Shown: piece by piece, positions 25,601-37,114 of the stretch | How the letters are laid out: every line of letters begins with the position of its first letter | How positions within the stretch are numbered: position 1 is the stretch's first letter | Assembly: GCA_019279435.1 (NCBI GenBank) | Contig: JAAALK010000287.1 | Location: 23,498,162-23,562,161, forward strand | DNA from: Zizania palustris | Taxonomy: Eukaryota > Streptophyta > Magnoliopsida > Poales > Poaceae | Reading direction: 5' to 3' | DNA length: 64,000 nt | Translations under genes and position numbers: made by a program | Notes under the pieces: model-generated | The model's input: the letters and a program-made list of their open reading frames with translations, nothing else | What the model was told of the DNA's origin: nothing | The model's database searches: none

Positions 25601-28019
25601 GGGGCGCCAGCGGGTGGAGTTTGGAAGGTTAAACGGGGAAAATCCGAGGGCTTCCTAAATGGCGCCGGCGAGGTTTCCATGAGCTCGGATCATCTTCCAT
25701 TTAGGCGAAAACACGTGGGGAATCACGGGAAAGTGATCGTCGGCGGATGGTAGGCTTCGGCCTAGGCCCGATTTGGTGCACGGCAACTGGCGGAGGAGAA
25801 TTTGGTAGGGGGCGGCGCCGGCTAAAAATGGAAGGGGAGAGATCCCCTTCCGATGAAGAAGAAGGGCCTGGCAGGTGGCCTCCACCTGTCAGCGGGCGTG
25901 CGTGGGAGCGAGAGAGCCGACACGCGGGCCCGGCGTGGCAGCGGGAGAGAGGGGCGCGCGGTGGCTGCCAGGTGGGGCCGGCCGAGGCGCGGGAGAGGAG
26001 AGAGAGGGGGTTGGCACCGACAGGCTAGCCCCGCCTGTCAGTGAGAGTGGCGGAACTGGGCTGGGCCGAAAGGCTTTTGGAGGGGATTTCAGGGTTTCGG
26101 CCCAATAAGAATTTAAATGCTTTTTCTAATTAATTTAATTCCAGAAATTGGTTTATTGATTTAAGACTTCAAGTATTGTTGCTAAAATTTTGTAAAAATT
26201 CTCAAAAATATTTCTCAGCCTCTAGTTTATCCCATAAAATTTTCAAGTCCAAATTTTGAATATTTGTCTCTGTTTGTCTTTAATAGGGCTTTTTGGATTT
26301 TCTTTAATAACAAAATTCAGAAATTCATTTAATATTATTTTTCCTTTATTTTATTCCCTTTTAATTTTGGGGTAGTTACAGCATCCCTGGTAGATCCTCT
26401 GGGAATACGTCCGGGTATTCACTGACTACTGGTATCTCCTCTAAGGTAATCTGATGTAGTCTTGTCCTTCCGGCCTTCATGCTTGGCATCTGGAATGTGA
26501 CGATAGTCCCGTCTTCATTAGTCACAGTAACCTTTCTCTGGGCACATTCTATTACTCCTTTATGTTTATTTAGCCAATCCATCCCTAGAATGAGATCCAA
26601 ACCTTGACATTCTATTAGAATGGGGTCGGCCCAAAACATCGTGCCTTGGATATCTACCCATACCCTTGGGCTAAAAGAATAGGCGAGGGTTTCCTTGCCC
26701 GGGGTAGCTATCAATACTGGTCTGGGTAGTTCACTTATGTCCAGGGCATTTCTTTCCACAAAAGCAGTTGATATAAAGGAGTGTGTAGCTCCGGTGTCAA
26801 ATAATACCACTGCAAGTGATGAATGAACCATAAACTTACCCATGACTATTTCCGGTGTGGCCTGGGCTTCTTCGGCGGTGACGTTGTTGACCTTGGCGCA
26901 GACGGCGGGGTTCGATGCGACGCCTTGAGTATGCTTGGGGTGAGGGCACTGATGGGAGTAGTGCCCCTCCTGGCGGCAGTTGAAGCATACCACAGGCTTG
27001 TCGTGCCTGTCTCTCAGAATCTCCGGCTTCTTGGCCGGGGCAGCTGGGGCGGCTGGTGCGGTGGGAGTGGGGCGAGGTTGTCCGGCTCTGGCATTGGCGG
27101 CAGGTGGTACCGGACGATACACTGGGCGGGGGTGGTACTGCAGTGCTGGTGGAGGAGGGGTGAATCGGGGCCTCTGTGCCATGCCTTGGTTCTGCCTGAA
27201 GGCAATCATCCTCTTCTTCTTCAGGTCCACCCTATCTTGTTGGGTCTCCTGCATAATAGCTTTGTTCACCAACTTTTGAAAGTTGGCGAAATCTCCAGAG
27301 ATGAGTTGTAGGGACAACTCATCCTTCAGTCCCCGGAGGAACTTGGCCTGCCTGGCTGCGTCAGTACGGACCTCTTCAGGTGCGTACCTGGCCAACCTGT
27401 TGAACTCATGCAGATATTATGTTACGGACCTGCTCCCCTGCTGCAGGTCTCTAAACTCCTATTGTTTTTGCGTGATAATGCCATCGGGGATGTGAGCGGC
27501 ACGGAAAGCGGCCGAGAACTCCGCCCAAGTGTGGGCGTGTCCCTCTGGCAGGGTCTCGCGAAGATTGTCCCACCATTCTGCGGCGGGACCATGGAGTTGG
27601 TGGGTGGCGAAGGCCACCTTCTCCTGCTCAGTGCAGGTCAGCAGATCGAGCTTCTTCTCAATGGTCCTCAACCAATCCCCAGCCTCCATGGGGTTGGTGG
27701 TGCTTGAGAAGGTCGGTGGGCGAACTCGGAGGAACTCCGAGAGCTGCGAGGCGGGAGCGGGAGCTGGTGCGGTGAGATGATGCAGCTCGGGCTGTTGGTG
27801 GAGGCGGAAGAACTGAGCCTGCTGCTCCTGCATCTATTGTTGCTGTTGTTGCATCTGGTTCAACAGAGCAGTGACTAGCTAGTTTTGGGTGGCCATCATT
27901 TCGGCCACTGTAGGGTGATTAGCGATTGGGGCTTGCCTTTGTCCAGTGGCTCCCCATTGTGGCAAGTTGCTACTCTCTCCTCCATTCTGGGGAGCGTCGG
28001 AACCCTGAGTGTTGGTCAT
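19611..28019 (-). pseudogene. gag-pol of the gypsy chromovirus, interrupted and with stops
   Basis: One frame runs from ATG 28019 to a stop at 19611, about 1492 codons once the solo LTR is excluded. Order on the minus strand: gag capsid; CCHC knuckle CFNCRQEGHYSHQC (about 26950-27000); aspartic protease LFDTGATHSF (about 26780-26810); reverse transcriptase with FIDDILIYS (about 21910-21940); RNase H with CDAS and FTDHKSLKYIF; HHCC zinc finger ending CDTCRRVKAEH; integrase core with DFITGLP, SDRGSQFTSRFW and QTDGQTERVN; and a C-terminal chromodomain (KVQWSNHPVEEATWE). The chromodomain is what makes it a chromovirus. In-frame stops: 27879-27881, 27834-27836, 27459-27461, 27417-27419, 21480-21482 and 20703-20705. 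A solo LTR at 22456-26380 separates protease from reverse transcriptase. It cannot make a full polyprotein. Confidence 0.92.
22456..26380 (-). mobile_element. Solo LTR inserted in the gypsy pol gene, TSD GCATC
   Basis: GCATC is present at 22451-22455 and 26381-26385. The 3925-bp unit begins TGTCGCGCCCCGATT and ends GGTAGTTACA on the plus strand, in the same orientation as its host. Its first kilobase is close to the host LTR, while the stretch from about 23900 on is clearly different and longer. It is therefore a related family, not a copy of the host LTR. No internal domain remains, so the element was reduced to a solo LTR after insertion. A minus-strand TATA-like TTTATAAAAAC lies near 25590-25600. 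Confidence 0.92.
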
Positions 28020-28191
28020 CCTGGAGTTTTCAAAGTAGACAACATTTATTTTAGAGAACTCTCTATGTTTTATTTCAAAAGGTATCGTTCTTGCGGTTAC
28101 ATTTATTTATTTCTTCATTCATGCCTTATGTTTTGACATGAATGGTAATACAAGCAAGCAAAAATGAAAAACAATCAATCGTAAACTACGT
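28020..28191. other. Spacer between orf0 and gag
   Basis: About 170 AT-rich bases separate the orf0 stop and the gag start. No promoter or splice signal could be assigned. Confidence 0.4.
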
Positions 28192-28998
28192 CTAGGGTAG
28201 CTCGAGGGACGGCTCGATCTCGGGCTCGTGGGAGCTGGTCGAGGTCGAGGAGCTGGATGGTCCGGCGGGTGGTGCGCTGCGGGAGATCCTCTTGGGCCTC
28301 ACGGTAGGGATCCGAAGGGGTTTCTTTTTGCGAGGCGGAAGAGGCGCGATCTCCTCAATGTCCTTCTTTAATTCCTCGATCTGGTAGCGGAGCTGTGGGT
28401 TGGTGGCGACACGCTGCCGAAGGAGCTCATTCTGACGCCGTAACTCTTCTGCTTCGGCAGCCAAACGATGTCCCTGCTGGATGTGGCGACGAAGATCTCC
28501 GTTCTCGCGGTTCAGATCCTCAGAAGATTGTCGGTAAAAGCTAATGGTGTCGTGCTGTCCATTAGCGTCCTGCAGTGCCTCGTAATGGAGATCATACATG
28601 GCCTCCAACAAGCGCATGATATGACCAATAGCAGAATGACGCTGGGAGAGTGTGCTGACGAAGACACTGTGGGGACTCCCTGGAGTGCGAAGAGGCACGA
28701 AGCGGAAGTCCGTGTCGTAGAGCTCACTGTCATAGATCATCCAGAGCTCTGTGAGTGCCTGGAGGGCGGTGCGCTGACTGGCAACCAAAAAGGTAGGTCC
28801 TCCTCCGTGATAAGTGTGAGCTATCTGAGGGGAGGGCTAGACGACAACGGTGACCTCGCAGAAGCTTTCTTCCTCGTCGGGGAAGACTCCATGGTACATC
28901 GGCTCATGCTCAAATCCGAGGAAACCGATGAGCATGCGCAGCTCGCGGATGAATCCGGCCTCATCACGAAGAGTCCCGCTCATGGTATGGACCGGCAT
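28192..28998 (-). pseudogene. Extra ORF (orf0-like) upstream of gag, with one amber stop
   Basis: Starting at ATG 28996-28998, an ORF of 269 codons runs to 28192, between the primer-binding site and gag. It is broken once by TAG at 28837-28839 (codon 54). The predicted protein has an N-terminal part with LRDEAGFIRELRMLIGF, a middle part with TELWMIYDSELYDTDFRFVPL, a coiled-coil-prone stretch (LRRHIQQGHRLAAEAEELRR onward) and a basic, serine-rich tail with PPRKKKPLRIP. No enzymatic motif is seen. I recall that rice gypsy families of the RIRE3/RIRE8 type carry an ORF in this place. The function is unknown, and the coiled coil could mean oligomerisation or RNA binding. Confidence 0.7.
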
Positions 28999-29120
28999 CT
29001 ACAAAAGAGAGAAAATTTTTGTGAAAATCTCGGAAGATGAGAGGACAAGTAGTGTTTGTAAGAAAATATAGTAAGTATAAGTCCTAAGGTCAGGTCTGTT
29101 TGGCTTCCTACAATCATGTC

Positions 29121-29133
29121 GGCTCTGATACCA
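29121..29133 (-). other. Primer-binding site, initiator tRNA-Met
   Basis: The minus strand reads TGGTATCAGAGCC three bases inside the 5' LTR. This is complementary to the 3' end of plant initiator tRNA-Met, the usual primer of these retrotransposons. Confidence 0.93.
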
Positions 29134-29136
29134 TCT

Positions 29137-32100
29137 TGTCGCGCCCCGATTTAATAAATCAGGACTTTATTGAAATTCCATAGAAAATCAATAAAACAAG
29201 ACGTTCATCATGCGACCACGTACAATACGGGCAATCATTCACGGTTCGTAGACCGCATTAATACAAAAGTGAATAAAGGTGAAGAGAAACTAATAAAATA
29301 AGGGTCCTAGATGAACGCCTCCTTCCAGTCTTGCCTTGACTGGGTCGCTACTCCAGACCTGCATCCTCCTCGTAGTAGACGGGCTCTGATGTTGTAAGTC
29401 AACGGAGTTAGTACGGGGGTACTCAGCAAGCCACCGAATGCAAATAATATGCAAGATAATAACAAGGGAGATAGTGGCTAGTTTTGCGGAGCGAGTAATT
29501 TGTAAAGCATTTAATGTGAACAAGTTATTAGTACTGAAATGTAAACATGTGAATGCATCATCATCTTCTAACTCGAGGGGTACAGTCAGCCCCACCTCGC
29601 TCAACAGTCCTTACATGCCATGAATAACTCAACCATTCAAACAATTGTAAACTAACTGCGAGTAGTCACACAACTCGCCCTTGACCGTGGGCTCGGCTTT
29701 TCGAAAAGATTGATTTTACTCTGATCAGAGATGTACCACTGTACCCACAAGACACGCACTCATCACCTACACCAAAGTGTAACGAGATGACCCATTCCAC
29801 GGGAACTCGTGCCAAAACCTTCCATATAGTCCTCCCCGACTCAACAGCACCCTCTTATGGGTTTCATATGGTGTCCCGACGCATCGGAGCCCCACCATAC
29901 CCCCCTTGAGCCTTGTCGGTACAAGTCACCCGCAGGCTAGCCCCTTGCCCCCTCCTCTATGGTGCATCGAGCCGGAGTATTCCATACTTCCAGTTAGGAC
30001 TTACCCATTAGACTTGTGGTTGGTACGGAAGTGCTTTGCAACAGATCCCGCAGACCGGTCCTTATAGTGCCCCGGGTGCGACAAACCAATGCCCGAGCTT
30101 GCACCCGGAACCCACCATACTTATAACTTAGCCAACTCCAACAGAGTCCAGAGACGAGAATAACGGGGAAATTAATATACATAATCCAGCTATCTACGAC
30201 TCATTCTTTTTATCCTATAGCAGTGGTGCCGGTACATTGGGCACTAGCTAATAATTTTATAGTAGAGTGACAAGGAGTTAAGGCTCAATAAGCATGGCTT
30301 GAGTTTGCACACAAGGACGGTGATCTAATAAATATAAGTGTAAGGCTTGATATTTGACTAATGCAATATTAACCTATGAGTTATAACGATAATTTATCAA
30401 AACATGGGCTCAATGATGATCAACTGTTTCAACAGAGGTGGTCGATGACTTGCCTTGATCAGCAAATGGGGATGGAGGAACCTCGGGGTAGAACTCCTGC
30501 TCCTCGATGAACTCGTAGTCTTCTTGATACGGAAAAATAAACAGTACATTCAATAAACAGACAAAAATTCACCAAATACTAAACATACACATTTGTGAGT
30601 TTTATTATGTGGAATAAGGTTTTAATATTATGATGTTTGGTGAATAAACAGTAAACTTAATTTCTTAGGGCTTTCTAATCTATTTTTCTGAATTAATAAT
30701 TTATCCCTAAGGGGTTTTATTCTTTTATTTGTTAAAAATATTTTGGGTAATCAGTAACATACTGTTTTTATGGCATTAATGTGTAGAGAATATTATTCTG
30801 GATTTAACAAAATTTGAATGGTGAAATTTGGTGTTAAAATGAGCAAGATATGAATTTTTGAAGTTTAAACTATTTTCTGAATTTTATTTAAAACCAGAAA
30901 ATGGGCTCTGGTCCACGATGAGCCAGGCCAACGGTGGACTGCGCCACTGTGCGCGTGGATCGGATCAACCAGATCCGTTGGATCCAGATCCGGCGGCCAG
31001 GCGCGAGGCGGGATCCCTTAAGTGAAAACGGACGGCCAGGATTAGATCGGGCGAAACGGTATGACGTGGACGCACCAGATTACGCCGGGGGTTTAAGTTA
31101 TGATCAACGGCCGAGATGGCATCGTACCCCTTCGATCAGATCTGAGGGCCTGGATTAAATCTCGAAGGGATTTAATCGTAGCCCTTCGATCACGATCGGA
31201 CGACCATGATGCCTTCCGGCACGGCACGGGCGTAAGGGGTACGTACCCCCCTTCGTCTCCGGCGACGGCGGGCTCGGGTGCGGCTACGACGGCGGCGACG
31301 AGGGCCTAGGGGGTCTAGCTAGGGCCAAAATGGAATGCGGAGGTGAAGGGGGTCCTGACAGTACCTTCGGTGGCGATGATGGGGGCCTGGAGGTGACCGG
31401 CGGCGAGCGTAGACGACGGAGAGGGTTCGGGTGCTTGACGGCGACGAGGATCCGGCGGTGTCCGCGGCCAACCGAGTGGATGCCGGTGAAGAGAGGGCGA
31501 TGACGGATCTGACGGTGGTGATGGCTAGGGCTAAGAGGGCCGGGGCGACGGCGAGGGCTCGCCGGAGGCGAAGCAGAGCCGAAGGTCGAAAAAGAGGCGG
31601 CGGCGCTCTGTTTTCGCACGAGGAGGGCTGGGAGTGTGTGGGCTGAGGGCGGTGGTCGTGGAGGGTTTTTATAGGGGGTCGCCGGCGTCCACAAGGCAAG
31701 GAACCGAAGGGTTTCCCGAGAGCTCCGATGATCTCTTTCCAAGCTTCGGGTGGCTTTCCAAAGGCGTGAAAACGCGTCGCCATGGATGGAAGGGAGGCGG
31801 TGGCATGCGGGGAAGGTGATCCGGGGGTGATCCGGGCGATCGCGTGCGGCCGGCGGCGAGGAACAGAAGGTGATCACCGGGAGAAAGGAAGGGGGCGATC
31901 CCCTTCCATCGGAGACGAAGCACCTGACAGGTGGCCCCCACCTGTCAGCGGGCGAAACAGAAAAGGAAGGGCCGACAGGCGGGCCACGGCTATCAGAGAG
32001 AGGGAGGCGGAGGTGTGAGACTGTCATGTGGGGTCAGGCGGGGCGCGGGGGGAGAGAGGAAAGCGGGGGAACGCGCCGACAGGCGGGTCCCACATGTCAG

Positions 32101-32421
32101 CGGCTCATGGCTTGGATTGGGCCGGGCTCGGGTGCTTTGAGGGTTGAGGCCCGTTTTGATTTTTAATTCTTTTCTGATTTAAAATAAATCCAGTAATTCA
32201 TATATTTGATTAAGGGTTGAATAACTGTTGATAAAAATTTGTAAAAATTCCTAAAATTATATTTTGGCCTCTAGTTTATCTCATAAAATTTTCAAGTCCA
32301 TATTTTGAATATTTCTCCCTGTTTGGCTTTATTTGTGTTTTTCTTTAATAAATAAATCCAGAAATGATTTAAATAATAATTTTCTTTTATTTTATTTGTT
32401 TTTATTTCTTGGGGTGTTACA
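29137..32421 (-). repeat. 5' LTR of the gypsy chromovirus
   Basis: Right copy of the 3.3-kb LTR, colinear with 16280-19568. CTATAAAAAC lies at 31665-31674 on the minus strand. As the 5' LTR it would carry the active promoter of the element, directed leftwards. Confidence 0.92.
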
Positions 32422-35221
32422 CCTACCACAACTCAGAACTTCGACGAGACGAGACATATATATATCCAAGGGTGTATAAAGAGATTAACAAGACTACTAG
32501 GAGTAACAGTAGTTAAGCTAGCAAGTAATGCGCCTCAACTATATGGCGCTAGCTATTAAGCAACGATGGCGACAAGGAGAATGTGATACAAACATGACTT
32601 AGGTTTGCACTTCAGGGAGCAATACTATACATTATCTAAATATACAAACGAGTGAACATGTTATCGCTAATGCAGTTATCAACCTATGGGTTATAGCGAT
32701 TATTGCAAAAAGTAGGTTCGACATGATCAACTGTGTCCACAAGAGGGTCTGGTGACTTGCCTTGATCCTCGTAGCACTGGTATGGATCCTCGGCGGCAAG
32801 TGGCGGCTCTTCACTAGCTTCGACTTCAACTACAACGCGCCGAGAGCAAAATTTTATGAACATACAGAAATTTGAATGAACTCAAACAGAGCTAATTTGA
32901 ATTTACTACGCATTTTACAAGAATTACAGTGATTCTGCCAAATTTAAACCCTAAACACAATCGGCAATGGTCCATGGCGGACCAGTGGACCGGCGCACCC
33001 GCGCTCTGGCTCACGGTGGACCGGTGACCACGCGCACCGCAAGCCCACGGAGGACCGCGTGCACGGTGCACCCGCGCCATGGACCGGCTGAGCCAGACCG
33101 TTGGATCCCCATCCAATGGCCTGGCGCGCATTCGGCATGCAGGAGGCATGGACGACCGGGTGAAGTCCTCTTCCCCAACTCCGATCGAACAGCGGCGACG
33201 CACGGCGACTCTAGGGCCCAAGATAACCAAAAAAACGGAAAGAGCATGGGGAGGGGAGCAGGAATATACCGAAGACTGCGAGGTCCGGTGCGGGGGGTGG
33301 CCGACAGCTAGCTTGAGGCGGCGGCGGGCTCGGGTGGACGGCGGCGGAGCTCTTCTGGTCGCGGGGAGGCTGAATGAGGGCGGTGCTGGTGACCGGCGGG
33401 GAACGGCGAGCTCAGTGGTGTTTGCGGCGACGGCGAAGACGGTCACCAGCGGCGGCAAGGCACGGCTGGAGGCGACAGCGGCAGGGGAACTCTACGGCGA
33501 AATCGGGTGGAAAGGTGCGGCGAAAGCGAAAATTGGTTACGGTTTCGGGCGCGGGGATTTAAAGGAGTCCGGATCGTGCGAGAAGGGGCTCTAGAACGTG
33601 CAGGAGTGGGCGCTTGCGAAATCGGAGGGATCGGTTGTGGCATCGCGGGGAGAGAAGGAGGGGGCGCCGGCGTGGAGAAGAAAAGGGGGCTGACAGGCGG
33701 GGCCGGGCGGCCATAGAGAGGGGAGAGGGAGCTGGTGCGGGGAGGCTGCGCCGATAGGGGGGCCCCATGTGGTAGAGAGAGAGGGGAGGGGGAGCGAGCT
33801 GTTGGGCCAGCTGGGCCAAAAAGGAGGACGCGACCCACTAAGAATTAAAAAGCTTTTTCGAATAAAATAAATCTAGAAAAATAGTTTTGAAGTTTAAAAT
33901 GCGAATTTGAATTTGAAAAATTCCAAAATAATTTTGTAAAATACTTTAAGGCTCAAGGACCCTTACAAAATTATTACATTTCGAAATTCAAAAGTTTTAG
34001 CTAAAGGTTTTAAGTTGTAAAGTCTTTGTTCCTTTAAATAAAGTTTAAATTCGAATTCGGTTTGAAATTATTTAGCTTGACGGTTTGAAAATACAGGTGT
34101 TACAATCCGCGATTCCCCACCGCCAGTGACCGCCGCAGCCCTCGCCGTCCGCCGCTTCGGGCCCGTCGTCATCTGCTTGTCGTCGGCCTCGCCCTGGTTC
34201 GAGCCACCGGCCACCGGAAGCTCGTCCCCGACGTCAACCCGAAGATCCCTGTCGCCTCCGCTCATCGCCGACCGTTGCTAGTCGTCCGCCATCGCCAACT
34301 CTGGTACCATCCTCTTACTCTCCCTGTTCTGGTCCCATTTTAGCGCTTAGGTTAGGCCTTAGGTGCTCGCCGCCGCCGCCCGCCACGTCCTGCCATCACT
34401 GGGGACGAAGGATCCCCTTTGTCGTTATCGTTGTCGTGCCGGACGCGCTCGTAGTCATTAGATCTAGAAGGAACAGCTGCAATGAGATCCAAGATTCGAG
34501 GGCCCAGATCTGCGTTGACTGCCGTTAACCGGTATGGCGCGATCTGAGTCGTCCAGATCCACTTAAACCCATGAGGTGATCCTGGCCTTTCATTGCGTAC
34601 CCCTTCGTTGTTTTAATCTGGAGCGTCCAATTTCATTTAATTCCCCCGTGGCGGCCACAGCCGTCTGATCTGGATCATGTGGCGCAGGTTGATTCGATCC
34701 ATGCGCATAGTGCCTGGCTCACGGTGGACTCGGTCTGCCCTGGACCAGGGGCTGTTTTAATTTTAAAAATAATTCTAGAAATGGTTTAAAACTTTGAAAA
34801 TTCATAACTTTTGTATTTTAACTCCAAATTATTCCATTCAAATTTCAAAAAAATCATAAAATTATTCTCTACACATTGGTTCACTTTATTTTCACTTTTT
34901 ATACTATTTATTATACTGTTTTAATTGATTGCTCCTCTTGTTCTCCTCGGTTTGTGTGCTAAATAGAAGTTGACATCGTCGAAGACCAGAATTTACCACT
35001 TGAAGACCAGTACCAATATTCTGAGGATCAAGGCAAGTCACAAACCCCTATTTAAGCATCATTGATCCCATGTTTTCAAATATTAATGTTATAAAACATA
35101 GGTATTATTTGCATCAGTAATTCAACATAGCACTTTACGGTTATTGCTAGCTTACTCACTGTTGTGTAAACTCAAGCCATGCTTTGCACCATATTTTCCT
35201 TGTCGCCTTGTTAAGTTTAGT

Positions 35222-37050
35222 TGAGAAACCAAGGGTGGTTTCGGTGTATGTGATGAGTGATTGACAGGATTATTTACCCTCTGTTCGAAGGGTACCTCCG
35301 AAGGGGCTTCGGAGGTGGTACCTCCGAAGGGTGTTCGGAGGTGTGTCACCGGAGTGTGTTCGGTGTTTGCTTGCTGCAGCTGCGCAGCGGAGTGTGCCTG
35401 TCGGAGGGGTCCGACAGTACGCGATGACTGGGTTCGTACCGATGGCTTCGGTACTTTGGGCGGTACACCGGAGTGTGTGCCGGAGGTTGCTAACCCGGAG
35501 AGGTCTCCGGAGTACTGGATACACTTGTTTGCTTGTCTGTGGTGCGCAGGGACTTCGGAGGCGACGGACAGGGTTCGAGCCGGGTGAACCTGGGTCAAGC
35601 GGGTGGCTTGATGCCAGGGGAGCGGGGAGCTCCGTCACGGTGGCAGCGAAGGTGGTCCGGGTCGGTCCTCGGGTCGAGGCGTGCCAGGTGAAGGCAGAGA
35701 GTGCGGAGCGTGGCTCCGGCTGAAGGTACTCCGAGACAAAGTCCTCGGAGGTGAGGCACTTCGAAGGTACTCCGAATGGAGTGACTTCGGAGTTGGTAGA
35801 CCAAGTCCTCTGCGGAGGCAAGGTGTTCGAAGTGTGCTCCGGAGGGAGACACTCGAAGGGTGGTACTCCGAAGGTGGGGCTTCGGAGTGAGGATGACTTG
35901 TGGTGCTTCGGCCATGCATGGCTTCGGTACACGGACGGACGGTGTTCGAGCTCGGAGTAGCTGCGAAGCCGTGGTGATCCACTCCGGAGGTGGTGGTGCG
36001 AAGGCCCAAGGGCTTTGACGGCTTCGGCTTAAAACCGTCACTGTATCGAAGGACTTCTTCGGCGGAGCGAAGGCCAACCGGCTGCAGGCTTCTCGCCGAA
36101 GCTACCGCACCCCTCGCGTGCGAAGGGAGGTTCCAGAAGTCAACACTGTAAAGGCTGACACTGTCTGTTCTGGAAAAGGCTGACACTGTCCCCTCTGCAG
36201 CTGACAGAGAAGCCTCCAAAATAAAGGTGGACTACCTTTTGTACCCCTTAGTTCTGTAGAGACAAAATGGATGTAAACCCTAGGGGTAATGTAGTCACTT
36301 CCTTAGGATGAAGCCGTGGGCTATAAATATGGGGGCTCGGTAGGTAACATTTAACACTTTGAGCATTTACTGTTGAGCTCCTGTAGACAGACCTCGCTGT
36401 ATTCATTCTGAGTTCAATACATTTTGTGTTCCTTGTTCAAGCGGCGAAGCCCTGCTTCTGTGTGCTTTTGCTTGAGCTCGTATTGCATACTTCGCTAGTT
36501 TTAGTTCACCGAAGCCTGTCTTGGCGAAGGGTGTTTTTCCCGCGAAGTGTGCTTTTCTGTGTGCTGTCGCTCTGTGTAACACGAGGCAAGACCTCGCTGC
36601 TTAATAGCGAAGCCCTGATCTTTTCCCGTAGTGCTTCTTGTGTCGAAGCCCTTAGCGTGTTCCGTTTTGTGTGCGTGTAGACCTTCTGGTACGAAGCCCA
36701 GCACCCGTTGCTGTCGCCAAGTACTTGGTCGTAGTCCTCAGAGGGCTGTCCACTCTTGCGAAGGGTGAAGTGCGAAGCCTGCTCGGAGCACCTCGTGTGC
36801 GGAGCCTGCACTGACTTAGCAGAGTAGATTTTCGGGGGTTGTTAGTGGAGCGAAGTCTTCTTGGCTTCGAACTTTTGCTCCTCCGAAGCCTGTGTTCGAA
36901 GGTGTCGAAGTACCTCCGAACCAGACCTTCGAAGGTAGTGTTCGAAGCCTGTTCCGCAGAAGACAGAACCGAACCGAAGGCTAAGTTTTTAGCCAGAAAT
37001 TTTAAAAGCTCCCATTCACCCCCCCTCTGGTCGCCGTTTCCGGTCCAACA
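35222..37050 (+). repeat. 5' LTR of the copia element
   Basis: 1829 bp. The first 900 bases are dense in GAAGG, TCCGAAG and CTTCGGAG, direct and inverted. TATA box CTATAAATA is at 36321-36329, giving a U3 of about 1.1 kb. Frames of 108-220 codons on both strands in this region come from repeat composition and not from genes. Confidence 0.95.
36321..36329 (+). promoter_or_regulatory. TATA box of the copia 5' LTR
   Basis: GGGCTATAAATATGGGG is the only strong TATA motif in the LTR. Transcription would start about 30 bases on and give the genomic RNA. The 3' LTR copy is at 45018-45026. Confidence 0.75.
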
Positions 37051-37052
37051 AT

Positions 37053-37064
37053 TGGTATCAGAGC
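37053..37064 (+). other. Primer-binding site of the copia element
   Basis: TGGTATCAGAGC begins two bases after the 5' LTR and matches the complement of the initiator tRNA-Met 3' end. Confidence 0.95.
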
Positions 37065-37114
37065 GGGTTAAGATCACCAGTTGACCTTAACCGGTTTTGT
37101 GATCTGTTGGCGAC

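Larger units (their letters stand above)
16280..32421 (-). mobile_element. Full-length Ty3/gypsy chromovirus (Tekay/Del-like), TSD CCTAC
   Basis: CCTAC occurs at 16275-16279 and 32422-32426. LTRs of 3289 bp (16280-19568) and 3285 bp (29137-32421) begin TGTCGCGCCCCGATT and end GGGGTGTTACA as read on the plus strand. The element is coded on the minus strand: primer-binding site at 29121-29133, an extra ORF, gag-pol, polypurine tract at 19569-19582. The LTRs differ by scattered substitutions and small indels, so insertion is not as recent as that of the copia element. Several stop codons and an inserted solo LTR make it non-autonomous. Placement near Tekay/Del rests on LTR length, initiator-Met priming and the C-terminal chromodomain. 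Confidence 0.92.
15216..34104 (-). mobile_element. Minus-strand solo LTR, split, TSD ATCCG
   Basis: On the plus strand it reads TGTAATGACCCGGG at 15216 to GGTGTTACA at 34104, with ATCCG at 15211-15215 and 34105-34109. Its two halves, 15216-16279 and 32427-34104, add up to about 2742 bp once the gypsy element and one copy of its duplication are removed. It shares internal blocks with the gypsy LTRs (CGAAAAG, CTGATCAGAG, CCCACAAGGCAC) but its ends differ, so it belongs to a sister family. A TTTAAA motif near 33557 may be the remnant TATA box on the minus strand. Confidence 0.85.

Noticed and set aside
19611..28019. All gag-pol stops explained by C-to-T decay of methylated cytosine
   Set aside because: Some stops fit glutamine codons changed by C-to-T, but others (after SVT and after RPA) more likely replaced glutamate or glycine codons, so one mechanism does not cover all.
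35152..36219. Frames of 108-220 codons, exactly repeated at 43906-44916
   Set aside because: They are in the copia LTR U3 and arise from the GAAGG/CTTCGG repeats; no start context or domain.
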